In this document: piece by piece, positions 21,901-33,700 of the stretch
Position numbering within the stretch: the first letter of the stretch is position 1
How the letters are laid out: each line of letters begins with the position of its first letter
Assembly (NCBI RefSeq): GCF_963675165.1
Contig: NC_087390.1
Coordinates: 2,278,001-2,342,000, forward strand
DNA from: Halichondria panicea
Taxonomy: Eukaryota; Porifera; Demospongiae; Suberitida; Halichondriidae
Length of the DNA stretch: 64,000 bases
Reading direction: 5' to 3'
Position numbers and translations under genes: made by a program
Notes under the pieces: generated by a model
Database searches by the model: none
What the model was told of the DNA's origin: nothing
Seen by the model: only the letters and a program-made list of their open reading frames with translations

Positions 21901-22409
21901 TAATGATCAATGAATTATAATGGTACGCAATAAGCAATAAGTATATGTTACACACTGTCCAAACATTATGCATATATACCATACAATAACATTATAACCA
22001 CTGCATACACTAACATGTACTAACACATACCTGGCTCTCCATTTAGCATCTCGATATTCTCGGGAGTATTGTTGGCCGTCAAATTCTCCGAGACATCCAC
22101 TCCGAAAATATCCCTCACACGATTCACAATCTGGTCACATGATAGCCGAGAATTTTCTCCACATTGCACTCCGTACACAACCATCGAGTCTTCGTCTTGA
22201 GTCCGTACCATAATGTGGGATTTTCCAAACGCAGGGACTTGAATCTTGTATTCCAAATGCATTTCAGGGATTGGAATGGTGCGTGTGTGTCCATCCTGAG
22301 AGAGTTGAAACACTCTGTCTTCAGGGGACATCCGATCAATAGTCGGCGAGGTGAGCTCGAATTGCGGACCACCTTCTAGTATTATCTTGATTGACGTAGG
22401 GCACTCCAT
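15683..22409 (-). CDS. Large protein kinase (1186 aa) with long unstructured linker
   Basis: Eleven exons join in frame on the minus strand: 22031-22409, 19736-20737, 19375-19607, 18996-19177, 18140-18570, 17733-18001, 17459-17599, 16982-17279, 16594-16817, 16258-16419, 15683-15922. The N-terminal about 125 residues form a small ordered region (MECPTSIKII...). A long Ser/Pro/Gln-rich linker follows, with a Cys-rich helical patch (REHCRQCRDKECK, exon 4). The kinase domain is at about 850-1170: LGKGGNGTV loop, Lys in EYALKQ, catalytic loop HSDIKAQN, DFD instead of DFG, GTPAYRAPE, and CRRRATA. It looks like a serine/threonine (TKL-like) kinase; partner unknown. The start at MECP is uncertain: the frame is open upstream to an acceptor near 22594, so a further 5' exon is possible. 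Confidence 0.85.
16012..16040. repeat. Perfect 29-base palindrome in intron
   Basis: Fourteen-base perfect arms (AACAGTGTAGTATA and its complement) around one base, in the last intron of the kinase gene. Confidence 0.8.
16827..16879. repeat. (TG)n microsatellite
   Basis: About 26 TG units in a kinase-gene intron, starting 10 bases before exon 16594-16817 in transcript direction. On the sense strand it is (CA)n next to the acceptor. Confidence 0.9.
17385..17418. repeat. Perfect 34-base palindrome in intron
   Basis: Uninterrupted palindrome with half-site TATCAGGAGTGTATTA in the kinase-gene intron between 17279 and 17459. It shares the CAGGAGT end with the palindrome at 15214. Confidence 0.85.
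18929..18992. repeat. (CA)n microsatellite
   Basis: Long CA tract immediately 3' of the splice donor of kinase exon 18996-19177 (on the minus strand, GTGAGTGTGTG...). The donor GT is effectively the first unit of the repeat. Confidence 0.9.
20738..22030 (-). other. First intron of kinase gene
   Basis: A 1.3-kb intron bounded by GTATGT at 22030 and a TAG acceptor at 20738. It begins next to a (TG)n/(G)n tract (20741-20788). It holds no gene or obvious mobile element; open frames inside it lack coding character. Confidence 0.7.
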
Positions 22410-22631
22410 GTTAGCATGGAAGGGGGTCTTGTCACATGACAGTGTGCTCTCGTGTGTTCTTCCAACCCCCCCTGATGAGTCAATTGGTGATTCCAATGTG
22501 GAAATTGGTGCGAAAATTAACGTCTTACGAGTTACTAGAACTAGTGTAAACGCGAGTAGACGAATCTGTATTGAAGTGAGAACTTGATTTGTTTTTAGTT
22601 CTGCACGGAAAGAACAACAGGCCAAATATAT

Positions 22632-23132
22632 ATACAGTTGACTTACAATCTTAGACAGCTAGCGCTATAGCTATCAATAGCTGGGGGTTTAATAGGGCCA
22701 GGGATAACAAATATGCACAATTACAACCTGTTGTTACACTGATTAGTACCTTGACAATCGGTTACCAAACGACTTAGGCCTGGCTTTCCCGATGACTATA
22801 CTACTAGTTTGTTATATTACTAAGCTTACCTCAACTGAATATAGGCGATCGCTGAACGCCTTCTTAATCTTGTGTGAATTCCAGTTCACTGCAAGCTAGC
22901 TAGCTAGCGATTTCCGGGTCCCATGCATAACGTCATTTGTAGCTTACATCATAATGAGAAACTCAAAGAGTGGGTAATGATCAACTATGATTTTTGTTAA
23001 GTACTATACTGCTGTGCCTGTTTAGCCCTGTTGCAAGGATTTTGCAAAACCTTGTAACTAGCTATAGATTTTGCTTTGAGTTCCATTCAATAGTATAAAA
23101 AATTAGAATAAAATATCTATCAAGTGTTGTTT
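22632..23132. other. Intergenic region upstream of kinase gene
   Basis: About 500 bases with gctagctagctag runs near 22900. No gene is seen. It should contain the kinase promoter and possibly a 5' noncoding exon. Confidence 0.4.
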
Positions 23133-23985
23133 TTAAGCCAGATTCTCGTAAAGTCTATATGGATGTACAGACAAATCACGTTTGCAAGTTTGTCGCCCTA
23201 ACAATTTCTTTCGTTCACTATTTGTTAACCATTGCTGCAAAATTGGCTCAACTGATTTTCGATACTCTTCTGGTGTTTTTGATTGAATGTCAAAGACAAT
23301 TTGATTGAATTCATCCTGATCAACCGTGGGTACCCGCTAGACGGGCGTTGCCGCCCTCCTTCAGGGAGGGTGGCGACGCCCGTCTAGGTACCCGCGGTGC
23401 TGTAGGTTTTCTGCTCTAATACGAGAATTAATAACTGCTTCACCATTAAATATGACATTACACTTCCACCAGCTCACTGAATCGTACTTTGTTGTGTATG
23501 GACGTATACGGTCGATCGATTGATAGTGAAAGGCGTTAAACATTGCATCCATGTGGTATCCTGGGAGCTCAAAATTTGGCTTGGGAAGAGTTTCACTCCT
23601 TGTCGACTGAAAAAAGTGCAAAAACTGCAGCGGGTTGGAAGATCTTGAGAGACTCCTCATACATTCTATATAGATTCTGTGTACTTTTATCCGCAGTTTT
23701 CAGTTGAATATCGTCGTCCATGAAAATGTAGTACCGGTATATACTTTTCTTTCCTTTCCTTGGCTGCTTGGTAAAGCAAGTTTCTTCCAACTGTCCAGGT
23801 TGTAGACTTACTGGAGTTGAATTATGTATTGGACCGACAACATGAGGCAATGATGTGTCATTGCACTCTTTTTGTAACTGAGGATGATTCTGTTTGCGTT
23901 TAGAGTCGTCGGTGCAATTCAATATCATATTTTTCCAAACAGCAGGCTGATGATCTTTACCAATCTTTTCAATTGCAATGAAATT
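23133..23985 (-). pseudogene. DxD glycosyltransferase-like gene fragment, disrupted
   Basis: Minus-strand coding pieces: an N-terminal part with YIFMDDDIQL, a DDD motif typical of metal-binding GT-A glycosyltransferase folds; a middle part with FNAFHYQSIDR and WWKCNVIFNGEA; and a C-terminal part ending RLYENLA-stop at 23133. Two breaks are visible: a frame change at about 23605, and a GC-rich hairpin (23324-23397) inserted in the coding sequence that introduces a stop. The 5' end is also missing: a stop lies in frame just upstream of 23985 and no starting exon is seen. The glycosyltransferase reading is inferred from the acidic motif only. Confidence 0.5.
23324..23397. repeat. GC-rich hairpin inserted in coding sequence
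   Basis: A 74-base inverted repeat: arms ccgtgggtacccgctagacg and its near complement, loop ttca. The gene frame is open on both sides and closed inside. It is much more GC-rich than its surroundings. Confidence 0.85.
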
Positions 23986-24138
23986 AGCTTAATGATCTTT
24001 ACCAAAAGCAATAATTGGGAATGAAATTGTTTGTGTAATTATAGTTAAAGATCTTTACCAATTATGTACCAAATGCTAGTGTGGTATGTTGTATAAAACA
24101 AAATGCGTGAAATGGCTTATAATACACTGAAGAGGGAG

Positions 24139-25648
24139 TTACAGCATGGGTAGGCCCATACTCCATCTGCAGTAGAACAGAGCCAGAGAGAATGAGACGA
24201 GAATGTTAATAGGGACAAACAGGTAGCCAAGATGCCATTCTGTTGACATGGAGATCTCCCTGCATAGGACAAAGGGTGATACAATAAACATTATTGACAG
24301 TGAATAATGATGGATTTGTGCTCGTCCAAAAATCGTTCAATTAGTTTTCTAAAATTAATAATGGTCACCCAGCAATTCCAGTATTACAGTATTCTTTACA
24401 AAACCCTGTCGGGGTTTTACCATTGTTGTGGCTCGGGGATTTACCATTGTCGTGGCTGACGAGGGTCTAACCCTGTCTGTACTGTGTAGCCAGCCTACAG
24501 GGAGCACTCACCCTCTTTTGTGTCTGGGGGGGGAGACGGGTGTGGGGGGGTAGCTGCCGGGTTCGTCTGAGTCATAGAACATGAACAGACAAGTGAAGGC
24601 ACCACACACTGACCCCAGGGCCAGTGCTAGTGGCAATGCTCCTAGAAAGCCTGCAGAGACAGGGAGGGGGAGGGGCACATGTACCTTGTTACTATATTGT
24701 TGTGTGAGGAATATACATATTGACTAAGCAACATAAGAATGGCAAATCCCCCAAAAGCATCTAGACTTAAGTAAGTATCCACAGTAAGTATCCACAGTAA
24801 GTATCCACAGTGCATAGCTCAGTCAAAATTATATGCTGTACATTGAAAATTAATATACAGGCACAAGCAGAGGGCAAATACCTGAGGGCGAGTTGCCTAC
24901 AGGTATATTGCATAAAACACTCAGTCTCATGCTATTATGTGTTTTATATCATGAGTGATGACCCCTTACCAAATCTGCGACCGTGTAATAAACACGGAAG
25001 GGACTGTATGACTTTTATTACACCTTCGTAACCTTGACAACGTGATATAAAGCTGTATACAAATACATGGGTACATAGCCTCAGGGAAACTCACGACTTA
25101 CCGAATAGTGGTTGTCCACCAAAGTAGAAGTGGCCAGCTAAGAGTGATCTGTTGTCAGGGGAACTTGAACGCAGTAACTCATTACTGAAGAATCTGTGTA
25201 TCTCTGTCAGTAGGGGTGGGGGTGTTTTATATGACCATTTTATATACAATGCACAATTTAGTAAGTGGATACTTACCTAATACCATATGTACACACATAA
25301 ACAAAACCTTAGTATTAGGTATTAATGTGCCTACAGGCGTTGTGTGAAATTGTCAATTGATAGCTATGCAATCAAAACACACACACACACTGCGCACAGT
25401 GTAGTCTACATACCGTCTAATGTCAACTGTGTCCATCCGTTGTTGAGCTTTGCCGTGACGACCACCACACTCACACACAGGGCGAGGAAAATGAGGGCTC
25501 CCAATATACCAGTTCTAAATGAGCTACGTCTGTTCTTTGATCTCCAGAAAGTGTAGTGTAGAGGGGTCCTCTTTGTAGCTGCCTTCTCAGGTGTAGGGGG
25601 AAAGAGACGCTTCACCACCTCTCCTCCTTGATCTCCCTTTGAGCTCAT
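24139..25648 (-). CDS. Small multi-pass membrane protein (198 aa)
   Basis: Four exons join in frame: 25414-25648, 25102-25203, 24512-24650, 24139-24259. The protein has a basic cytoplasmic N-terminus (MSSKGDQGGEV..., about 45 residues), a helix ILGALIFLALCVSVVVV, an extracellular loop (NNGWTQL ... FGGQPLFG), a second helix LGALPLALALGSVCGAFTCLFMF, an acidic/proline loop (PPTPVSPP) and a third helix LGYLFVPINILVSFSLALFY with a short tail. The layout recalls claudin/clarin-type proteins, but only three clear helices are visible and no family motif is decisive. Its start lies 265 bases from the divergent MINDY4 start, so they may share a promoter. Confidence 0.75.
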
Positions 25649-25913
25649 TCCGTACAGTCCTACTAGGTAGATTAAAAAGCTCTCTGCGTGTACTGTACTT
25701 CTGCTCGAACACTTTTACTTTTTGAAATAATTTTACAGTTGGTTACACCACTTCGGTTAAATGGAAAGATTAAGGGTTTCCCTGAACTTTTGTCTAGTAG
25801 GCATAATTTCAAATGCTGAATCATTCTCCCTTTATGCTTATCATATCTCGGGGCCGGGACGGAGCTGAGATATTAGAAGACTGCTTGGCCTTGGAGGGGG
25901 TACAGGTCTTGCC
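25649..25913. promoter_or_regulatory. Divergent promoter region, membrane protein / MINDY4
   Basis: Only 265 bases separate the start codons of two divergent genes, so both promoters must lie here. No canonical TATA box is obvious near MINDY4. The assignment rests on position. Confidence 0.5.
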
Positions 25914-26508
25914 ATGACTCAGTACTCAGTGGAGGAGCTCTCTCTGTCGTTAGTGAGAGAGTTTCTCAGTAGAAAGGTAAGTTGTGGGTAGACCACACTA
26001 GGTTGCTAAGGGACAATTTTGCATAATCATTGAGCTTTCTTTGGGTGTAATTTATACAGGTAAATTTTAGATGTTTTATGGCATTGGGAAACTTTATAAT
26101 AGACTGTTGTTTATAGATAGTGGAATTGTGTTGGGGAATGAGACAAGATGACATTGCAATATTCATTGCTTTATTAAATCGGGTTAAGAGTGTGTGTACT
26201 ATACGCAATGAATATTTAGTTTTAATAAGCAATGATCATTACCAATGTATTGCACACATATACCCATGCATAAACCTGTAACATACGTTTGTGTTTTGCT
26301 GAGTAGGTCTTTACTGCGTACAGAATTGTACGTACATACAACGTTGATTGCTCACTGCTGTCCCTCACACATACCCCCCATAACACCCCATAACACACAC
26401 CCCATAACACACACCCCATAACACACACACACACCCCATAACACACACATACACACACACCCCATAACACACACACACACACCACACACACACATACACA
26501 CACACCCC

Positions 26509-26566
<58 letters not shown>

Positions 26567-26643
26567 ACACACACATACACACACCACACCACACACACAC
26601 ACACACACACACACCCATAACACCCTGTACACACACACACCCC

Positions 26644-26678
<35 letters not shown>

Positions 26679-26688
26679 ATAACACCCT

Positions 26689-26725
<37 letters not shown>

Positions 26726-29700
26726 GACTGAAGGCAACTCTCACTAGCCTGGACACGGAGGCCCCTCGTGGTGAGAGGAGTATCAGCAATCGTGGAGCGT
26801 TGGCCAAGGCAGTCAGTGTGGAGAGACTCATGAGAAAAAATAAGGTATAGTCAGTGGTGGATATGCTTTGCAAGTTTCCCTACTTACTGCTATTTTTTAG
26901 CTTGTATAGTAAGCTTACATGTACATATATTCTTCTTGTTGAGGTAACAATGATATTGTTTCGCAATGCATTATTGCTCGTCTGTTTCCTTTCCCCTAGG
27001 AGCAGCCTCAACCATATCGCACAATGATTGAAGTGATTGTCCACTCTCTGAGTAGTAAGACCACTACCTCCACCTCTAGATCACATGAGCTGCCGTCAAA
27101 GTCACCCTCACCTCAAGTACACTCGCACACAGTCACAAGTACCACGCCCCCTGGAGGCAACCCAATCGCTTACACAAGTACAACAAGTTCTGATCCTAAC
27201 ATTACTGAACCATCTCGTTCTAATCCACTCTTCAGTAGCCCACCTGTGAGTCGCTTTCAACAACGAACATCATCGGCCACTCCTAGTACTGCGACTACAG
27301 GAAGAGATGCTGAACAATATCCCAGCTCAAGACTTACAACTAATCCAAGAGATAAAAGTGTATTGAAGACAAACCCTGTTGGCTCTAACACACGTGGTGG
27401 TGTAATGCAAGCTGGGTGCAAGACTTCCGGGAAGAAATTCAAGCCTCGAAGTCTCGCCGAGCTCAATTCCACAATAGACAAGCCAGAGACCACGTCACTA
27501 CCCAATGAGACACCAGCTGTGAGCAGTGGAGTGAGTAGACACAGCACTCTGGAGGGGGAGCCTAGGGCAAATACCTTGTTTGGTGGTGTTGCCAGTGACA
27601 TGGACCAGCCGCCAGCTGTACCGTGTGGGAGTTCAACTGCTAAAAAGGTGATTTGGTTTACTGTTGCATGTGACTATATAGTTTGGTTTAGTGATGTCAC
27701 GTCACACCATCCCACCATCCCAACACCCTTACTATCTATGGTGGTATAATTATTTCATGTACATGTACCTAACACGCTTTTCTATTGCATACCTGCCCAC
27801 CTTAAAACCACCTGTGTAAATGTGTACCACCCCCTCATACACATCTGTGTGTCTCTTCCCCACAGACTAGCACAGCTGCTGCTGGTGATCTGTTGGTGTT
27901 TGATGACTTGGATGACCTTGAGTTGGGTGAGGGGTGGTCGTCAGTCGCTCCTCTGTCCAATCAGAATGCAGTATTTCCAAAAGGCCATCCAATCACTGTA
28001 GAAACTGCTCAGGTATGTATTGTTAACCCGAGGCGCGCCACGGGTTATAGTAGTCGGTCTGTGTGTCTGTGTGTCTGTCTGTGTATTCTGAGTCTACTGC
28101 GATAGCACTGTGTTTATGCCATGGATAGCCTCAACACAACAAGGTAGTAGTTTTAAATTTAGCATATTTTGATGTTAAAGCTTTGTTGTCGAATAAAAGC
28201 GAGCAAAAGCTGAACTTACACGTTGGCAGCTAGCTAACTACACACGGCCTTTATTCGAGGCACCCTACGTATTTACAGCTGAAGTGATCCCGTACCAGGA
28301 ACAATGGAAAAGGGTCGCTATAATAGAAAGCTAGAATTGTGTCTGGCTTGCTGTCTCTGTAGCACACAACTAGGTCCTACTCCAGGAGCCATACTTTTCT
28401 GAGACTCCAAGCTTCTTTGCTGTGATCCACAGTGCATATATTTATGTACCACTAAAACTGCATCTGTTTTATTGCTCGATCCTGAGTTGCTGTGCATGCT
28501 AGACAGCTCAATCATACATCACTACATGCACTGCATTATATCACTCTTCTGGTTTCTTAAATCTCAGTCACCAGCCGGCGAGGGTTTGCACTTTAGTGCT
28601 CTAGTTGTAATAATGTCCATGTAAGGTATTCCATTGCAATTACATCATTGTAAATTATGCTGAAATCAGAGGTTGTTTTCAGTGTTGCCTCTTGTTTTCA
28701 TTCTTTCCCTATGAGTTACAGATGTCCATTTTAATTGCTATAGTCATACGTAAGCATAGTCAGCTGTGTGCGTGTAATTGTTTCTCTAGGATTTTTCAGG
28801 GGAGTTGTCAAAATACGCCTGAATGATTGTTTGTTTGAATGGATTGCTGAGAATACAAGAGCCTGTCAGCAGCAGCTAGATAAGGGGAATTTCTTCATGG
28901 ACCCCTGGGTAGTCCCTGGCTTATTCAAAATCCCCCCCCCCCCCCACCACCACCATCATAATTTGGGGAATTCCTTGGAATTCCCATTGTATTTACATAC
29001 TATGAATCAGTTGATTTGGGTATTTATTTACATACCGTATAGCGCGAAATTTTCGAGGGGCTTAATTTTCGCGGATTTCGTGGGTTGGAATTCTACACGA
29101 AAATTAAGTCCACGAAAAGTGTTCGTTAATAAGAATTACCTGCTACATGCAAATATTTAAAGGCGTGGCTTCCGGTAAACAGTCATTCCGCGAACATTGT
29201 GCAACGAAATGGCTTTTAGAGGCCAATCCACGAAATATAAGTGCCTCGAAAATTTCGCGCTATACGGTACTATGAATCAGTTGATTTGGGTATTTATTTA
29301 CATACTATGAATCAGTTGATTTGCTATTTCCTGCCTGATGACTATATTTGCGCTGATTAAATGTACACTGATTTACTATTTTAGTTCTGTTGCAAGACTT
29401 ATTTGCTGGACACGTGTTTTTGTGTTCCTATTACCTGAACTAAAGATCATGTGTCCGACACTATAAGGCTGTATTTAGTATTCATCAATACACATGTACT
29501 GTACAATTATTTTGTTAGTCAACATCATAGCAAAAATTCCGTGATCTCCCGTCATACGCACATGTACAATACAGTGATGTGCCTGAAGTGGTGATATGGC
29601 TATTATATTCAACACATAAATTATAGTAAACTGACCTAAGTGGTGGTTATTATGCCTCGAGTGCGCATGTTGTGAAATCCCTGGGACTCAGTCGGGGATG

Positions 29701-30662
29701 TGTGTGCATGACTTTCATATTCCTTGTTGGGAATTTGTTTACTAGTTATTAATAGTTATTACAAAAGGTTAATGACATTGTGACTTCCTCAATGATAAAA
29801 AAAACCCTTATATCCTGTTTACTGTTGTTGATAAGCAATATTAATACATGTTAATTACAATCATGTGCATGATGCCTACAAGATTTCTGGGTATACACAT
29901 GTTTAATTTGTTTATACATATACAAATGGGTATGATATTCACACTTCCTTCTCATGCACTATGTCATGCACGACAACATTTTCCCATGATCGCGCTCACA
30001 TTCTCCCACACACACACAGTCACTCCGTCATCTGTTGTTCGGCACCTCCAAGGGTCCCTCTTTCAGCCAAGAGTGGAGAAGGCAGAACTTTGAGTTCAGT
30101 GACATACCAGGATTAGAATATGGTCTAGTACAGCACAAGGTAGGGCATCCAATAATTATGTTGAGATTTGTTATGAACAAGCTATTCAGCCCCCTATACA
30201 AATATTTTGTGTGGGAAATTGCTCCCAATTTCTATGTTTACATTGTGTATGTCAGTTGTATGTGCCCCCTCTAATTATGTACATCCTCTTATATCCTCCC
30301 CTCCTCTCTAGGGAGGCCCTTGTGGTGTGCTGGCAGCAGTGCAGACCTTCATACTCAAGCATCTTATGTTCTCTGACTCTAGCAAGCCGCTCAACGAGAG
30401 GTGAGTATATATACACAGTGAGGTGGCTCTTTTGTGACGTGCATACAACTATTAGATAGACCTACACACTACATGTTTACGGACCATACGTGATGGTAAC
30501 AAATGTGCAGCTATTTGTTGTGCCCAGGTATGGTTTTACATAATTATGCTGCATATACAAATCTGTCATTTTGGTCCTTGGTTGACAACAAATCTAAATT
30601 TGTAGGCATCCATTGCCTTTAATAATTATGTTGAATACCTCCCCCCTTACGTAATAGTCCTT

Positions 30663-30754
<92 letters not shown>

Positions 30755-33700
30755 CTCTAGTCCCCGCCCCAGCCCTGATGAGAGGAGAGAGGGTCTGGTG
30801 TCAGCACTAGGGGAGATCTTGTGGAGGGCAGGAGGAGGAAAGAGAGCTGTGGTTGGATTGTGAGTAAGAGTAGGTGTACTGTACTGTACTGTACTGTAGA
30901 TATCTAGACTAGTAAACAATTCTATTCAAGGTAGTGTATGTGCAGTGTGCATTACCAGTACTCGTTGGGGCAAAATGATCAATGATCTCATAATGGGACT
31001 TGTAAATGGACAGTGCAAGACTGAAGGATTACTTGTATATATAAATCACATGGTTAAAAGGATTGTTATAATAATTATAGTCTGATAATTATGGTGGTCC
31101 AACTTATGGTTCAGTTGCATGGTCTTAGGCGCTAGGCTGATTTACATGTGTTGAAATATGAATAATTATACAAACACATTTCAGCAGTTGTGATACTAAT
31201 AGCCTTAATAATAATTTATTACAGTTACAAGTTGCAATACTGGTAGTGTATTGCATTTGTTTGTACTGCCTTCACCTTTATGATGAAATGCTTATAACCA
31301 ATTACTGATATTCAATTATCACAGATTATCATCAGCGGAGACTGGGTATGGCAAGGCCACACCTACGTATAAGCCAGACAACATTACAGAGAGGGTGAGT
31401 GGTATACATGCATCTGTACATACACAATTAACTCTCTGCCCCCTCAATTGCCTACTTTGTTTACCGCCACCGGTATTTCTTCACATACAACCCCCTGCTG
31501 CTGCACCGACCATGTTAACAATTGATGCCTTACACATACAAACATTGATTAAATGCAGTAAAATATTCACACGAAACTGAATCACTATCTTTTTGTTGTG
31601 GTCATGTAGTGTTATCCCCTTTTAAAGTGTACATAAAACAACCTTTTAATCTATTTCACATATGGTACCACCTCGTACCTCACTCCATTGGTTTCATATT
31701 CAATATTGCATACTCACTCAAATTTGTGTGCATTCTTACTGGGTTAGCAATCAGGATTACTTAACTGTTGAGAAATATTATTATTCTACCCAACATTTGA
31801 TCAATTTGTCTTTTAATTCCATGCATCCAGATGATCGAGCATACATTCACGGATAGAAATACAATGGACTCCTTTCTTCGGTCAAGGCTTGCGTTGGTAA
31901 GTCGGCTTATTTGCTTAAAATATGTACAGTCATTATCGTTACTATTGTTTCCACTCCACAAAAACAATTAGGTAGCTATCTGTTACTATTTTTGTAACAA
32001 TTTAAAATTGGTAATAGTGAGGTTCATTATGCATAACACTCCATATGCATAACTTAATTATCAGTACAACGTTTTGTTAAGTATAGCCACATGTGACTAT
32101 AATTAACACTAACCTGTGTTGTACTGTCTTCCGGCTAGGAAGCTTTGAACATGAGCTACACCATGCATGTCAGGCCCTGTATTCATAGCTACATGTGATC
32201 ATATTGTTTTACACTCCCACACAAAATAATGACAATTCCATACCACAAGGCCCGTGAGTGACGTAGTCAGCTGGTTATAATTTGTACTATCTCAGTTTGT
32301 GTCATCTTGGCTTCAAGTCATGTTAGTTACACCATGCACAAAGACTGTTGCTTATGAATCTAGTGTGATTCATTGGGTGTGTTGGCCAAGACAGGAACAA
32401 ATTTGTTAAGAGTTCAAAATTTCTGTTTGTGTTGGCTTAAATTAGTGTAGAGTATTGTTGCTGCATTATTTTATGTAAACTGCACCAGCGTCACATTATT
32501 ATTAGTACATACATGTACAATGGGTCAGAGGGGGAAAATTGAGCAAATGAAAATTCCTCCCGCTGTGTATGCATGCACCGAAAGTGCACCTCAAATTGAG
32601 GGGTCCGGGGGCATTTTCGCCATGCATGTATGTGTGAATTGTTGAGGCTACTTCCATGGTCATTAGAATCATGATGAATCCCGTTTTTCGTACTCTTGCA
32701 CCACCATGATATCAAATAAGAACAATGAGTCATTTCTAAAACAAGCTGTAAATTACATTCATGAATACCTACATGTGGCGTGTACGTTCATTACACCGTT
32801 ATGTAGAGGCCCATTTTCTTTTCTTTTTTGCTAAGCTGTATACCTACAGTTCAGTGCACAGTCAGACCTGTTAAGATCATGCTGCATGTAATAATTATGA
32901 TGTGAAATCATTCGCATGACTTTAATTTGACCTTTGTCACCATACCTTGAGTTGCCAGCTCCTACATGTATATAATACTGTACGTTTAACTGTGTACCAG
33001 TTAATTTAACAAATCTTGTCAGTTGTGCTTAGTAAAGTAAAGCTAACAACTGAAGAGTGAGAATAAAAAGAGAATAGAAATTGTGTTTGCAAATATGAAA
33101 TTAAGATTATTGCTAAATTTATTGCAACAAGGTGTAACAGTTCTGAAGTTCATGTTGCACGAGACTAGTAAGTTATTGCAGTTGCTAAAATTCGAGATCA
33201 CACAAATACGTACTTTCTATTTTCATGTTCATTTGTTTCCTCGGTGGGTGTCGCTCCCTCTCTGTTCTCCTGTCCTCTCCTCGTTAGCAACAATAGCAAT
33301 AAAGCTGCTGCTGTAAACAATACCAAGCCTGCTACGTTATTCATTCTCACTTTTCAGTTGTTAGCTTTACTTAACTAAGCACAACTGATAAGATTTGTCT
33401 GTATTCCTATTTTGAATACCGTACGGTTTTGTAATTGAGTGAACATGGGAATCACTATAATCCATAATCGTATTCATTACTAGATTGTTATGCCTCAATG
33501 CTCATGTTTTCACTACAGCTCCAAGATGGGTCCTCTAGTGGCTGCATACAGTTTCTACTCTCTGTGCTGCTTACCAAGGGAGTCAGTTGGTGGGTAAGAG
33601 GGAGGTGAAGTGTGTGTGTCTTTGTGGGCTGACTGTTATGTCCCACACAGTGTGTTTTTACATGGGTGGCTAGCCAGCCATGCATGAATAATAAACATTG

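Noticed and set aside
26222-26873. Long open frames rich in Cys and Val on the minus strand
   Set aside because: They are translations of the (CA)n satellite in three frames; the real exons on the plus strand flank it.
28768-28930. Open frame with [19 protein letters not shown] repeated in five places
   Set aside because: It is upstream of each MINDY exon-5 copy within duplicated noncoding sequence; MINDY exons 4 and 5 join in phase without it, and no splice sites are consistent across copies.
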